From the NCBI GenBank assembly GCA_029844215.1, contig CM056729.1:62001-126000 (forward strand): DNA of 64,000 bases, given 5' to 3'. Position 1 is the first letter of the stretch, and each line of letters opens with the position of its first letter. Positions 9,382-18,986 of the stretch are shown here, one piece after another. A program made the position numbers and the translations under genes. The notes beneath the pieces are model-generated. The model did not search any database. It was not told the origin of the DNA and worked only from the letters and a program-made list of their open reading frames with translations. Source of the DNA: Przewalskia tangutica (lineage: Eukaryota; Streptophyta; Magnoliopsida; Solanales; Solanaceae).

Positions 9382-12247
9382 TACCTTGTCCTCCTCGTCA
9401 TCTAATAATCCCTGATATAAAATCATTTCTTCTTTGATCTTGTGGTTACTGCCAATGGGAGTGCCGGTTTTTTAGCTTGTTTGCCTTGCCGTTGTTGCTG
9501 TGCTGTTGAAGACTCAGCTTCTATTCTAGCCTTGGGTATTGCTTCCTCGATTCTTCTCATCTCAAAGAAACATATCTGCACAGATCCGGGACGCCCTGAA
9601 ACATGTGACCAAGTGCTATCTGTAGCTCCTCATCATCAAGTATATCTTCTTCCATACCTTCATCAATAGCAAGCGGTCTTGGTTCAGGTTCATACGGTTC
9701 CATGGTCCAATCCCGTCTATCTTCTGTGGAGGAAATAATCATGTCGGAATTCCTTAAGACATCTTCAAAATTTGTCATACCATAGAATTCACCATCACTT
9801 TCCATTTCTGATCAAAGGCTTCACGAAGTTCGCAATCTCGACTTTTGATAGCTTGTGAAGAATCTGTGAAACATATCCATCTGTCTCACCCCACTTCCTC
9901 CTCACTACTATCGGCACCCAAAGGAATGGCAGTGGTAGTTTTATTGGAAGGAATGTCTGATGAGGCTTTATTCAATGTACAAGGTTGAGGAGGGAATGAA
10001 AAGGCATTCTTAAGCCAATTTTGGGCCGAAGGGTTCTTTGTGTTTGTGGGATTTGAAGTAGTTTTGGGCTTGGTGATTGATTTTGTTTGAGGTTGAGTAG
10101 TGGAGCCCGTATACGAAACTGAATTTGGACTTGAATTAAGTGGTTGGGCTTTGGGGTTGGGCGATGGGAGATGGGTCACGTAGAGGTGGAGTCACGGGTT
10201 TAGTTTTTATAGGGTTGGAGGTTCGGTCGAGGTTCGTGGGAAGTAGAGTAGGGGTTGGGTTTAGTGGGTTCTTTGGGTTAGGGGTTTGGGGTCGGGTCGG
10301 GTCTGCCAGGCGGAGGAATGGGTACCAAAGTTTAGGTTTAAAGGGTAGTTCGTCAGTTGGTCGACTGGGTGGGGTGGGGAGGCGAGTGGTGCCTGGATCG
10401 GGTACCGGGGGTAGGTAGGGTTAAATGGGTCGGGAGTGAGTTGGATCGGGTTAGTGGGTGGGTCGGGTTAGATTATCGGGTAGGGTTTCACGATAATTTT
10501 GGGGGTTTCGGATCTCGGGGTAGGTCGGCGAGGGTAGGTAGGATAGGGGATGGTCCGCAGGGGGGGTGGTCTGGGTCATGGGTCGGGTTAAGGGGTCGGG
10601 TCGGGTCAGTGTAATGGGTAGGGTTTCGGAAGGTGTTTTAGGGTTTTTTGTGGCGGTTTTGCAGGGTGGTGGGCGGGTCCGCGGGTTGGGGTGGATCCGC
10701 GGGGAGTGGAGTCTTGGGTGGTGGGTCGGGTCACGGGTAGGGTTTGATGTAACGGGTCGGCGGCTAGGGTTTGGGAGGATAGATTAGGGTTTGTTGAAAG
10801 TGGTATTGGGCTAGGGTTTGGCCCAGCAGCTGTGGCGGCTGCTGGGCTAGGGTTTTGGGAGTTGCCGACGTTGGGGGGCAGATCTGGTGGTCTCGGGGTA
10901 GGGTTCCGGCGGTCAGGGTGGCCGCCGGTAGGGTTCCGTCGACCAGGGGGTATTCCGGTAGGGTTTCCGGCGCCGCCACACATGTTTTGGCTTAAATTTT
11001 CGGGGGGTTTCATCAGGGGGGGCTGTTTCGACGTGGAGGTTGTGGTTCCGGCCACCACAGTGGCCGGAATTTCTTCCGTTGGCGTCAAAACAGTGAATAG
11101 TGAGGAATTTTGATTTGGATTTGTATTTTTTCTATTCTTTTTTCCGTCAACCACATGCCATCCATCGGAATTTTTTATTTTCGGATCTAGGTGAGGGTTT
11201 TTGGCGGAAGAAGGAGGAAGGGTAGGGTTATGAGAATTACCTTTGTCCATAGTCGACAATTCCTCCTTAGATCCATTGCCTTTGTCATCCTTTTTTGGCT
11301 TCAAATCCGGATTTAATATCCAACATCCATCAACATCATGACCTTGTAGTTTGCAAGTAGTACAAAATTTAGGAATGAAGTCAAACCTAATTTTTTGCAA
11401 TTTAGTATGAACTATTCCATTCCTTTTGAAAGAAATTTGAATATTTTGAGGATGAACTTTCAATAGATCCACTTCAACCTTAACCCTAGCACAACTTGGC
11501 CTTGTCTTCTTCAAAGTGGCCGAATCTAGGGTTAAGGGTCTTCCAACCGCCGCCGCCAACGTGAACAAGGCCGAATGGCCAAAGAAATTTGGTGGAAGAT
11601 TTGGAAATGAGATCCATCCCCAAGCAATATTGGACTCCTCCTCTGGATTAAAATTAACATTCCAAATGAATGTTCTCATCAACAACATCTTGTTTCTTTC
11701 TTTAATCCAAAAACTAGGGCTAGACATCAAAGTATCATAATCTTCTTCGATGGAACAACGAATAAGAATATGACGATTATGCAACAACCCTATATTAACC
11801 TCAGATTTTAATCCACATTGCTTAGGAATTTCCTTTCGCAAAAAATCAAAATCCGTCCAACCATTTGTAAACTTACCAACTACCGCAAGTTTCAAATTTT
11901 GTTGTTCAATCATCAAATCAATTTCTTCCTCCTCAAACATAATTGTAGGTTCACCATGAAGATAGGTGATAGGTTTAAGAGGCACGAACTTCGAAGAGGA
12001 GGGGGAAGGGGTGACGGCGGCGTTAGGGTTTGACACCGCCGCCGCCACTGTCTCGACGGAAACCGGGGGGGTGGGGGTCGATTTTAGGATTTCTGAAAAG
12101 GTGGGGGGGTGGGAAATGGTGGAGGGGTGGTGGCCGACCACAGGAGGTGGTCGGCCGGTGGCCACAACGGCTATGGTGGCCGGAATGGGGGTGGCGGCTA
12201 GGCTAGGGTTTTCACGTTTTTTAGGAGAGAGGGGAGAGCAAAATGTT
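9382..12247 (-). mobile_element. Retroposon copy D, 5' complete, 3' truncated in the mini-ORF
   Basis: The sense strand begins near 12247 with TTTTGCTCTCCCC, as in A and J, and runs to the mini-ORF start at 9426. After MILYQGLLDDEEDKV it is cut and joined to copy C. The native 3' UTR and poly(A) are absent. A composite repeat lies immediately upstream of its 5' end. Confidence 0.8.
9423..12174 (-). pseudogene. LINE-ORF1-like protein (copy D), start lost and frameshifted
   Basis: The family start codon is ATA at 12172-12174 (GCCACCATAGCC), so the native start is mutated. The frame then stays open for 519 codons to about 10606. It covers the DUF4283-type region (LHGEPTIMFEEEEIDLM, HILIRCSIEEDYD, IAWGWISFPNLPPNF), the knuckle (CTTCKLQGHDVDGC) and part of the Pro-rich linker. 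Shifts follow in the linker and near 9590 in the acidic module. The stop at 9423-9425 overlaps the mini-ORF ATG. It is the longest uninterrupted N-terminal part among the non-F copies. Confidence 0.75.
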
Positions 12248-12681
12248 GGCTTTTAAAAAAAATAAAATGTTGGCTTTATTTAGCCGTTGAGTGGTTAATT
12301 ATTTAGTCATTTTTTATGTTATCCCCACGTGCATGAAGGCCCTGAGTTCGAGTCGGCTTAACAATAGGCACCCTCCGCAGACAACCTACCCATACCGCTT
12401 GGAGGTCAGACGAACCACTTCCTCGCTGGGCTTGGACCCGTTCCGAGTGTCCTTTTTAATCAGTGGGCCCCTCTTGTAGGTATAGAGGAATCCGTTTAGC
12501 TGACGCTGGTACTCGAAGCCGGGCCCAACCCCTTTTTATTCACCCTCGTTTGAGAGCATTCGAATAAAATTGCAAGGAATTAATCTCACCCTGCTGTTAA
12601 GGGGAATCGAACCCACGGTCTCCTGCTCAAGGGGGTATCCGCCGCTCACCTTTGACCATCAGGCCAAATGCTTTGGATAGG
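12248..12681 (-). mobile_element. Composite tRNA-like-ended repeat, divergent
   Basis: The left 70 bp are the reverse complement of the right end of the 6528-type repeat (TTTAGCCGTTGAGTGGTTAA). The right end read on the minus strand starts with CAAAGCATTTGGCCTGATGG and a B-box-like GGTTCGATTCC. The interior, which includes GAGTTCGAGTCGGC, is unlike the 6528 copies. Copy E begins immediately after it inside the DUF4283 coding region. Confidence 0.55.
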
Positions 12682-15075
12682 TTTGTTGTATAATCGTCAT
12701 ATTCTTATTCGGTGTTCAATTGAGGAAGATTATGACATTTTAATGTCAAGCCCTAGTTTTTGGATTAAAGAAAAGAATAAAATGTTGTTGATGAGAACAT
12801 TCATTTGGAATGTTGATTTTAATCCAGAGGAGGAGTCCAATATTGCTTGGGGATGGATCTCATTTCCAAACCTTCCACCGAATTTCTTTGGCCATTCGGC
12901 CTTGTTCACGTTGGCGGCGGCGGTGGGTAAACCATTAACCCTAGATTCGGCCACCATGAAGAAGACTAGGCCAAGTTGTGCTAGGGTTAAGGTTGAAGTG
13001 GACTTGTTGAAAGTTCATCCTCAAAAAATTCAAATTTCTTTCAAGAAGAATGGATTAGTACATACAAAGATGCAAAAAATTAGATTTGATTTCATGCCTA
13101 AGTATTGTACTAATTGCAAACTTCAAGGACATGATATTGAAGGATGTTGGAAGTTAAATCCGGATTTGAGGCCAAAGAAGGATGACAAAAGTGATGAATT
13201 GATGGAGGAATCGGCGGCTATTGAAAAAGGTAAATCTCAAAACCCTACTCTTCCTCCTTCTTCCTCCAAAAATACCCTTCCAGATCCGAAATCCAACAAA
13301 ACCGATGATTGGAAGGTTGTCACGGGAAAAAATAATAGAAAAATCACAAATCCGAATCACAAATCATCATTGTTTACTGTTTTGGCGTCGGGGGAAGACA
13401 TTCCGACCAACAAAGTGGTCGGAAACACCAACTCCGCGTCGAAACAGACCCCCCCGTTCAAAAACACAAAAAATTTGAGCCAAAAAATTAGCTCAGTCGC
13501 CGGAAATGTTGACGGCGCCGGAAAACCCCGTCAGAACCCTACCGGCGGCCACCTTGACCGCCGGAAACCTACCTCCGACCTACCAGATCCACCCCACCCC
13601 GACGTGACACCTCAAAACCCTAGCCCAGCAGCCGCCATTGCTGCTGGGCCAAACCCTAGCCCAAAACCGCCTACACTAAACCCTAAACTACCCCCCCAAA
13701 CCCTAGCCGCCAACCCGCCTCCACAAACCCTACCCACGACCCGACCCGACACCCAGACGGTACCCCCACCCCCCTCCAGATCACCCCCCATACCCACTAA
13801 TCCACCTACCCCCCACGTCCAACCCCCCACTACAGAAACCACCACAAAAAACCCTAAAATTACGCCAAAAACCCGACCCAACTACCCGACCCGACCCATT
13901 AACCCAACCCGTGACCCAGACCCCTACCCTACCCCCCTCCAGATCTACACCCCCACCCCCTAATCCCCCCAACCCCCTCACCGAAAACACCCCTTCTATT
14001 AACGTTGAAACCCTACCCACGGATTTGACCCGACCCGACCCCCTGACCCGGTCAAATTCGGCCCCGACCCTTCACCCCGTGGCCCAACTACCCTACCCCC
14101 CCTCTCGGCCCTGGTCCAGACACCAATCCCCACCCCCCCTCCCGCATTGAAACCACCCCCCTAAAACCTAAAAACCCTACGGAAACCCGACCCAATTCCC
14201 AGACCCGACCCGACCCGGAAACCCAACCCGAAAACCCGACCCGACAACAAAAACAGACCCCCCACCCCCTTACCCAGCAAATTCCCCCCCTACCACAAAC
14301 CATCACCCCCTTAAAACCTCTAAATAAAAAGGCCCAAATCCAAAGCCCAAACACAATCCAAAATATCCAAAATAATTCAAGTCCAAATTCTATTTCGGAT
14401 ATGGGCTCCACTACTCAACCCCAAACAACATCAACCACCAAGCCCAAAAATACTTCAAAGCCCACAACCTCTAAAAACCCATCTGCTCAAAATTGGCTTA
14501 AAAATGCCTTCTCCTTCCCTCCACAATCTTGTACATTGAATAAATCCTCTTCAGACATACCTTCCAACAACACTACCACTGCCAAACCTTTGGATACTGA
14601 TAGTGACAGGAGGAAGTGGTGTGAGACAGATGGAGATGATTCAAAAGATTCTCTATACACTCTATCAAAATCTGATGTAGCAGAACTCCGAGAAACCTTT
14701 GATAGGGAAATGGAAATAGAAGGCAATTTCTGTGGTATGACAAAGTTTGAAGACGTTCTGCATGACCTTCAAAGGGAAGGAGATAGACGGAAATGGGCCA
14801 TGGAAAGGTATGAACCAGAACCAAGCCCACTTGCTGTTGATGATGGCTCTGACGAAGATATACTTGACGATGAGGAGCTTCAGATAGCACTTGGTCACAT
14901 GTTTCATGGCGTCCCTGACGCAGCAGATATGTTGGCCGAGATGAGGGAAATAGATGAAGCTGTATCCAGAAAGCAATGAGTTCAGACTTCAACATCACAA
15001 CAACAACGTCAAGGCAAACAAACTAGGAAACCGGCACTCCCATTGTCAGTAACCACAAGATCAAAGAAGAAATGA
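12682..15075 (+). pseudogene. LINE-ORF1-like protein (copy E), truncated
   Basis: The open frame from 12668 to 13963 encodes the second half of the DUF4283 domain, the knuckle (CTNCKLQGHDIEGC) and much of the Pro-rich linker. A shift in the C-rich linker moves the frame to 14401-14979, which encodes QNWLKNAFSFPPQ and the acidic module (EDILDDEELQIALGHMF). A TGA at 14977-14979 interrupts the tail. The final PLSVTTRSKKK is in another frame and its stop (15073-15075) overlaps the mini-ORF ATG. Confidence 0.75.
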
Positions 15076-15290
15076 TCCTATATCAAGGATTATTTGAAGA
15101 CGAAGAGGAGAAGATACCTGGGTTAGAAGATTTTATAAGTTCAGAGTTTAGATTTTCTAGCTTTGTTCTTATATTACTACTTTACCTTAGTATAATCATC
15201 TGTAACATCATCATAGAGTGCATTATAAACTCTATGATGATCATTGCTTATCTTATTTTAGCTTCTTCTTTCTTTTTACATTCGGGATAG
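15072..15290 (+). CDS. Conserved 72-aa hydrophobic mini-ORF (copy E)
   Basis: The mini-ORF is intact and starts MILYQGLFEDEEEK. It has an acidic N-terminal third and hydrophobic segments VLILLLYLSIIICNIII and MMIIAYLILASSFF, and ends HSG. The start overlaps the family ORF1 stop (ATGA, 15072-15075). Its hairpin is a perfect 13-bp stem in this copy. The ORF is intact although the upstream ORF1 is broken, so recent loss of ORF1 is likely. Confidence 0.65.
   Translation: MILYQGLFEDEEEKIPGLEDFISSEFRFSSFVLILLLYLSIIICNIIIECIINSMMIIAYLILASSFFLHSG
15207..15241 (+). ncRNA. Mini-ORF RNA hairpin (copy E)
   Basis: ATCATCATAGAGT pairs perfectly with ACTCTATGATGAT across the nine-base loop GCATTATAA. It is conserved in all copies that reach this point and shows a compensatory pair change in copy F. 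It may be a recognition structure for reverse transcription or a translational element. Confidence 0.7.
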
Positions 15291-15297
15291 ACTTTAG

Positions 15298-15326
15298 CTT
15301 CGCCTAGATAGGACTAGCAGGCGAAG
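15298..15326 (+). ncRNA. 3' UTR hairpin (copy E)
   Basis: CTTCGCCT pairs with AGGCGAAG around AGATAGGACTAGC. Copy G has the same stem, and H keeps it with a U.G wobble (CTTCGTCT). It sits about 105 bases before the poly(A). Copies A, J and K have mismatches. Confidence 0.5.
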
Positions 15327-15451
15327 TAAAGGACTATCCCTTTATTAGTTTGTACTTCCCTTCTGGGCACCTTTTTTACTTCTGTTATTAATAAAAAAAC
15401 CTGGGCCTACGTGCCTAGATGATTACTTTAAAAAAAAAAAAAAAAAAAAAA

Positions 15452-15482
15452 CCCTAAACCCTAAACCCTAACTCCTAAACCT
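15452..15482 (+). repeat. Telomere-like spacer between E and F
   Basis: CCCTAAACCCTAAACCC continues into slightly diverged units (CTCCTAAACC). It links the poly(A) of E to the 5' end of F. Confidence 0.8.
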
Positions 15483-15559
15483 AAAAAACCAAAAAACCAG
15501 AAAATTTCTCTCAATTTGGGCGATTTTTCGGCGTGAACAGTGTTTTCGCCGGAAAAACG

Positions 15560-16130
15560 CAAATTCCGGCCAAACCACCAACCCATCGGAGACGAGGCAT
15601 ATTCCATTAGCTTCGTCTCGTCGAGCCCGTCAATTCCATACCTACCACGAACGTCGACTACTCCTTAATCGCCGGAAAATTCAGATCGAAAAACCTCCCG
15701 TTTTCCGATCGTTCTTTTCAAATTTCCGGCGACCTCAGGCAACTTCGACGGACGGGAGTGGTACCATCACCTTCGTCATCTCTTGGCCGTCATTCCTACA
15801 CCTAACACGACCTTCGACTGTTACTCCATCGTCGATTCAACCAAATCTCAACCCTCGAAACCCTAGCCGCCGCCTTGCAAATTCTGGTGGCCTGAGGTAC
15901 AGTCGACGGTCGGGACTAATACCAGTAGCTTCGTCCTTCCCAGCACGTCATTTTGCACCAGCCATCAACCTTCAACTCCTACCAGATCGCCGGGACGACC
16001 ACGTCGAATTTTCCGACGGGTCTTCGTCGATTTCCGGTCGTTACAGGCAGTGTCGAGGGTCGTGTGTGGTACCATTGTGTTCGTCTCATCAAGCTCTACA
16101 ATTACAACTAAATTCCGAATCTTAACTGTT
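15560..16130 (+). repeat. Four imperfect ~155-bp tandem units in the leader of F
   Basis: Each unit has a core close to TGGTACCAT, CTTCGTC, CGTCAATTCC and ACGACCTTCGACT. The CTTCGTC-like anchors fall near 15611, 15771, 15929 and 16079, a spacing of 150-160 bases. Units two and four share GTGGTACCAT. Tandem leader monomers act as promoters in some LINEs such as mouse L1; that role here is inferred. Confidence 0.6.
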
Positions 16131-16174
16131 CGGTATTGAAATTTTCCATTTTTTCCGGCGGACCGCCGGCGGCC

Positions 16175-18187
16175 ATGGCGGCAGTGGCGACTGGGCAGCC
16201 TCCAGGTGAGGTTGCTCAGTCCATTTCAGCAGATTTTCCTCCGCTAATGCTCCCTCAATGCAACAATTCATTATCATTGGATGAAAATGGAATTTTCCGG
16301 CGACCAACTCCGGCGACCGGTGGCGGCGCAGTGGCGGTTCTACCGCAGCTGACAACATTGCAGGCTACTCAGGCAGCGGGGCAGTATGCACGGGCAGTCC
16401 GGGCAACAACACCAGTCACCGGAAATTTTGCAACTCCGAAAAGCCAAATTCCACCTCCGTTAGCACCTAAACAGGTAAATTTCCTACACGGAGAACCTAC
16501 ATTATTACTGCAAAAATCTGAAGTTGAGGTGCTGATTGCGCGTCAAGATTTGAAATGGGCGGTTATAGGTAAATTTAGTCATGGTATGCCTCACATAGAT
16601 CTTCTAAGGACTGAATTACCTAAGCAACTGAAATTGAAAGCCCATGCTAGAATTGGTTATCTGTTTAGCCGTCATATTCTGATTCGATGTTCCATTGAAG
16701 AAGATTATGACACGCTCATGTCCATCTCTTCTAGCTTTGACATAAAAGTTAAGAGGGAGTCTTACCCACTACGCACCATGAAATATGATGTCTCATTTGA
16801 CCCCACAAAAGAAACTAGTATTGCTTGGGCTTGGGTTTCTTTCCCTAACCTCCCACCTGTTTATTTTGACGAGTCTATCCTATTGCCTATTGCTTCTGCT
16901 GTTGGTAGACCCATTTGTGTTGATGCAGCAACAAAAAATATGACACGGCCTAGTTGTGCTAAGGTAAAGGTCGAATTAGATTTGTTGCGTCAACATCCCC
17001 AAAATATCCAAATCCAAATTGCTACTGAGGAAGGAATTCAAACGAACTCTTACAAGATTCAGTTTGACTTCCTCCCAAAGTATTGCACTAATTGTTCCCT
17101 TCAAGGACATGATGTGCATGGGTGTTGGAAACTCAATCCTTCGTTGAGACCTTCGAGGGACAAAGAAAACACTCATCCTGCTCCTCCTCCTCCTCTTCCA
17201 AAAGAAAACCCACAAAATCCAAATCCAAATCCCCCAGATAATCCAAACAATACAAAAAACCCACCCAAAAATCCAAATCAAGCCATAGAGAAGCCCAAAA
17301 ATCCAAATGACTGGCAAACAGTTGTCGGTAAAAAACGCAAGAAAAATGCTCCCCAAACCCAAAAACCAAAAAACAAAAATACTGGGAATCCAAACCAGCC
17401 CCAAAAATCCAAAGTCATCAAAAACCAAAATCCTAACAAAAACAAACAGGCCACTGTAGCCCAACCCACAGAAATACCACCCACTTCTCTACCAGCACCC
17501 ACACCTACTCCTAACCATTCCCTTCTAACTGTCCCTATTCCTAGAATTTTCCAATTTTTATCTCAAGCCCTTCCAACAGGCACTACCCCTCCAGCCGTCC
17601 CCTCCCCCCCTAACCTAACCCCACCCACACAGCCTCCGCCTCCTACACCTCTTCCTGAGCCCGCCCACGCTACTATCCCCACACCACACCCACCTGCTAT
17701 AGCCCTACCCGACCCCACACTTAAGCCTCCTCCATCCGAACCTACCCCCCCTCCAGATTCCACACCCTCTTCTCCTCCCTCAGACCCTTCCCCCACTCCT
17801 GATCCCACACCCCCGCCCCATCACACCCCCACTCTGACCCTTACTCATCCATTATCCCCACTGGATATTGGGAATTCCAAAGGTAAGCGTCCTATTTTTT
17901 CATCTGCACCCTCTTCCCCTACTGCTCCTAAATGCATCAGACAACCAGACCCCTTCATGATTGACATCAGTCTTGACCTACCTTCTTTGGCCAAGAATTT
18001 TGTTCCTATGAACCTAGCTTGTACCAGTATCCCCTCGTCTGGTAGTGTGAGGAGGATTTGTGGTAATGAGGTTGTTGTTACTGATGATGATGATGAGGTA
18101 GAGGTAGATGTTAACGAGGAAGCCATGGATGACATTGATGATAATTTTGTTGATATGGCTGACTTGTTTGATGAGGATAGATACTGA
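16175..18187 (+). CDS. LINE-ORF1-like protein, DUF4283 + CCHC knuckle (copy F ORF1)
   Basis: The 670-aa frame is intact. The ATG at 16175 was chosen for its strong context (GCCATGG) and its alignment with the MADTATG start of copy A; an upstream in-frame ATG at 16136 is weaker. About residues 100-290 form a DUF4283-type domain (FLHGEPTLLL, HILIRCSIEEDYD, IAWAWVSFPNLPP, RPSCAKVKVELDLL). A knuckle CTNCSLQGHDVHGC lies near 303-316. A lysine/asparagine then proline-rich linker covers about 330-570. The last 50 residues are acidic (TDDDDEVEVDVNEEAMDD, DMADLFDED). Such proteins form RNPs on LINE RNA. The stop is TGATG, overlapping ORF2 by one base. Confidence 0.85.
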   Translation: MAAVATGQPPGEVAQSISADFPPLMLPQCNNSLSLDENGIFRRPTPATGGGAVAVLPQLTTLQATQAAGQYARAVRATTPVTGNFATPKSQIPPPLAPKQVNFLHGEPTLLLQKSEVEVLIARQDLKWAVIGKFSHGMPHIDLLRTELPKQLKLKAHARIGYLFSRHILIRCSIEEDYDTLMSISSSFDIKVKRESYPLRTMKYDVSFDPTKETSIAWAWVSFPNLPPVYFDESILLPIASAVGRPICVDAATKNMTRPSCAKVKVELDLLRQHPQNIQIQIATEEGIQTNSYKIQFDFLPKYCTNCSLQGHDVHGCWKLNPSLRPSRDKENTHPAPPPPLPKENPQNPNPNPPDNPNNTKNPPKNPNQAIEKPKNPNDWQTVVGKKRKKNAPQTQKPKNKNTGNPNQPQKSKVIKNQNPNKNKQATVAQPTEIPPTSLPAPTPTPNHSLLTVPIPRIFQFLSQALPTGTTPPAVPSPPNLTPPTQPPPPTPLPEPAHATIPTPHPPAIALPDPTLKPPPSEPTPPPDSTPSSPPSDPSPTPDPTPPPHHTPTLTLTHPLSPLDIGNSKGKRPIFSSAPSSPTAPKCIRQPDPFMIDISLDLPSLAKNFVPMNLACTSIPSSGSVRRICGNEVVVTDDDDEVEVDVNEEAMDDIDDNFVDMADLFDEDRY

Positions 18188-18771
18188 TGGTTGACAAACC
18201 AGCTGTAGCAGAGTGCACTTCAGAGGATTCAGATCCTGTTATGGAAGTTGTTCTTCAGAAGAATGAGATTCCACAGGTTACACCAGCTATTCCGATTGGA
18301 TCGGATGGGTTGCCCGATCGAACGAGGATATTCGTGATCTCTACGAGAATGGTAATGAAGTTATCTGAACAGTGCACAGATTTCATCAAGACCTTTATGA
18401 ACGCGAGAACGGCACAGCTGTGGCGTCAGAGACAGGCAGGTAGTACAGTTGCGGACAACTACGGCCCATCTTTGGATATCATTAGAGAGGCTCTTGACAG
18501 GAAGAGGTACAGGTTGCAGGCGCTCGAGCCATACACTCATCACCGTACAGAGCAGCAGATGATAGCAGATATGAGACAGCCAGGTAATGGCAAATACATG
18601 GAGATTGGTATCGAGGAATTAGATCAGATACTCAGGGCCATGACAGATGCATTGCTGGCTCAATGCACTCCAGGTCCATTGGTTCCAGTACAGAGAGCTG
18701 CTCCGAAGATTTCACTTCGGGCACCTTCATCCATTACTACCAGATCCAGATCCAGGACCACTACTAGATGA
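18187..18771 (+). CDS. Copy F ORF2, 194-aa protein of unknown function
   Basis: The start codon shares its A with the ORF1 stop (TGATG at 18185-18189), an arrangement typical of termination-reinitiation. The protein starts MVDKPAVAECTSEDSD. It has a predicted helical middle (MVMKLSEQCTDFIKTFMN, TAQLWRQRQ, ELDQILRAMTDALLAQ) and a basic Ser/Thr/Arg tail (SSITTRSRSRTTTR). The tail matches the position of the TTRSKKK end of ORF1 in other copies, so ORF2 may be the separated C-terminal part of what is one polypeptide there. No domain was recognised. Its stop overlaps ORF3 as ATGA. Confidence 0.7.
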   Translation: MVDKPAVAECTSEDSDPVMEVVLQKNEIPQVTPAIPIGSDGLPDRTRIFVISTRMVMKLSEQCTDFIKTFMNARTAQLWRQRQAGSTVADNYGPSLDIIREALDRKRYRLQALEPYTHHRTEQQMIADMRQPGNGKYMEIGIEELDQILRAMTDALLAQCTPGPLVPVQRAAPKISLRAPSSITTRSRSRTTTR

Positions 18772-18986
18772 TCAGATTTTTAGAGTACCTGGAGGATGAC
18801 AGAGAGGAGACACCACAGATTGAAGATTTTGTAAGTCCGGAGGTAGTTTATAGCTTTAGGCTTACATTGGATCTTCACTTTGATTGTATCCGCATTTGTA
18901 GCATCATCATCGAGTATGTTATAAACTCGGTGATGATCATAGCTTATTTGATTATTGCTTCGTCTTTCTTTTTGCATTCCTGCTGA
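18768..18986 (+). CDS. Copy F ORF3, 72-aa hydrophobic mini-ORF
   Basis: This frame is homologous to the mini-ORF of copies A, E, H and J and has exactly the same length. It starts MIRFLEYLEDDREE. The C-terminal half (CSIIIEYVINSVMIIAYLI, then IASSFFLHSC) is closely conserved. Over the last 17 codons, five codon differences from copy A are synonymous (for example CTC/TTG, TCT/TCG, TTA/TTG) against two that change the residue. That pattern indicates selection on the protein. The ATG overlaps the ORF2 stop (ATGA, 18768-18771). Likely a small membrane protein; function unknown. Confidence 0.7.
   Translation: MIRFLEYLEDDREETPQIEDFVSPEVVYSFRLTLDLHFDCIRICSIIIEYVINSVMIIAYLIIASSFFLHSC
18903..18937 (+). 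ncRNA. Mini-ORF RNA hairpin with compensatory change (copy F)
   Basis: ATCATCATCGAGT pairs with ACTCGGTGATGAT over the loop ATGTTATAA. Against copy E, the A-U pair at stem position 9 became C-G. Both changes fall at synonymous third codon positions. One U.G wobble is present. Confidence 0.7.

Larger units (their letters stand above)
12682..15451 (+). mobile_element. Retroposon copy E, 5'-truncated
   Basis: This copy starts inside the DUF4283 region (GLLYNRHILIRC) directly after the composite repeat. It continues through linker, acidic module, mini-ORF and 3' UTR to a poly(A) tail at 15430-15451, followed by CCCTAAACCC. The 5' truncation with an intact poly(A) end fits target-primed reverse transcription. 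Confidence 0.85.

Noticed and set aside
16976..17464. 162-codon frame on the minus strand of copy F with hydrophobic composition
   Set aside because: It is antisense to ORF1 linker and knuckle coding. Its composition reflects the complement of Asn/Lys/Pro codons.
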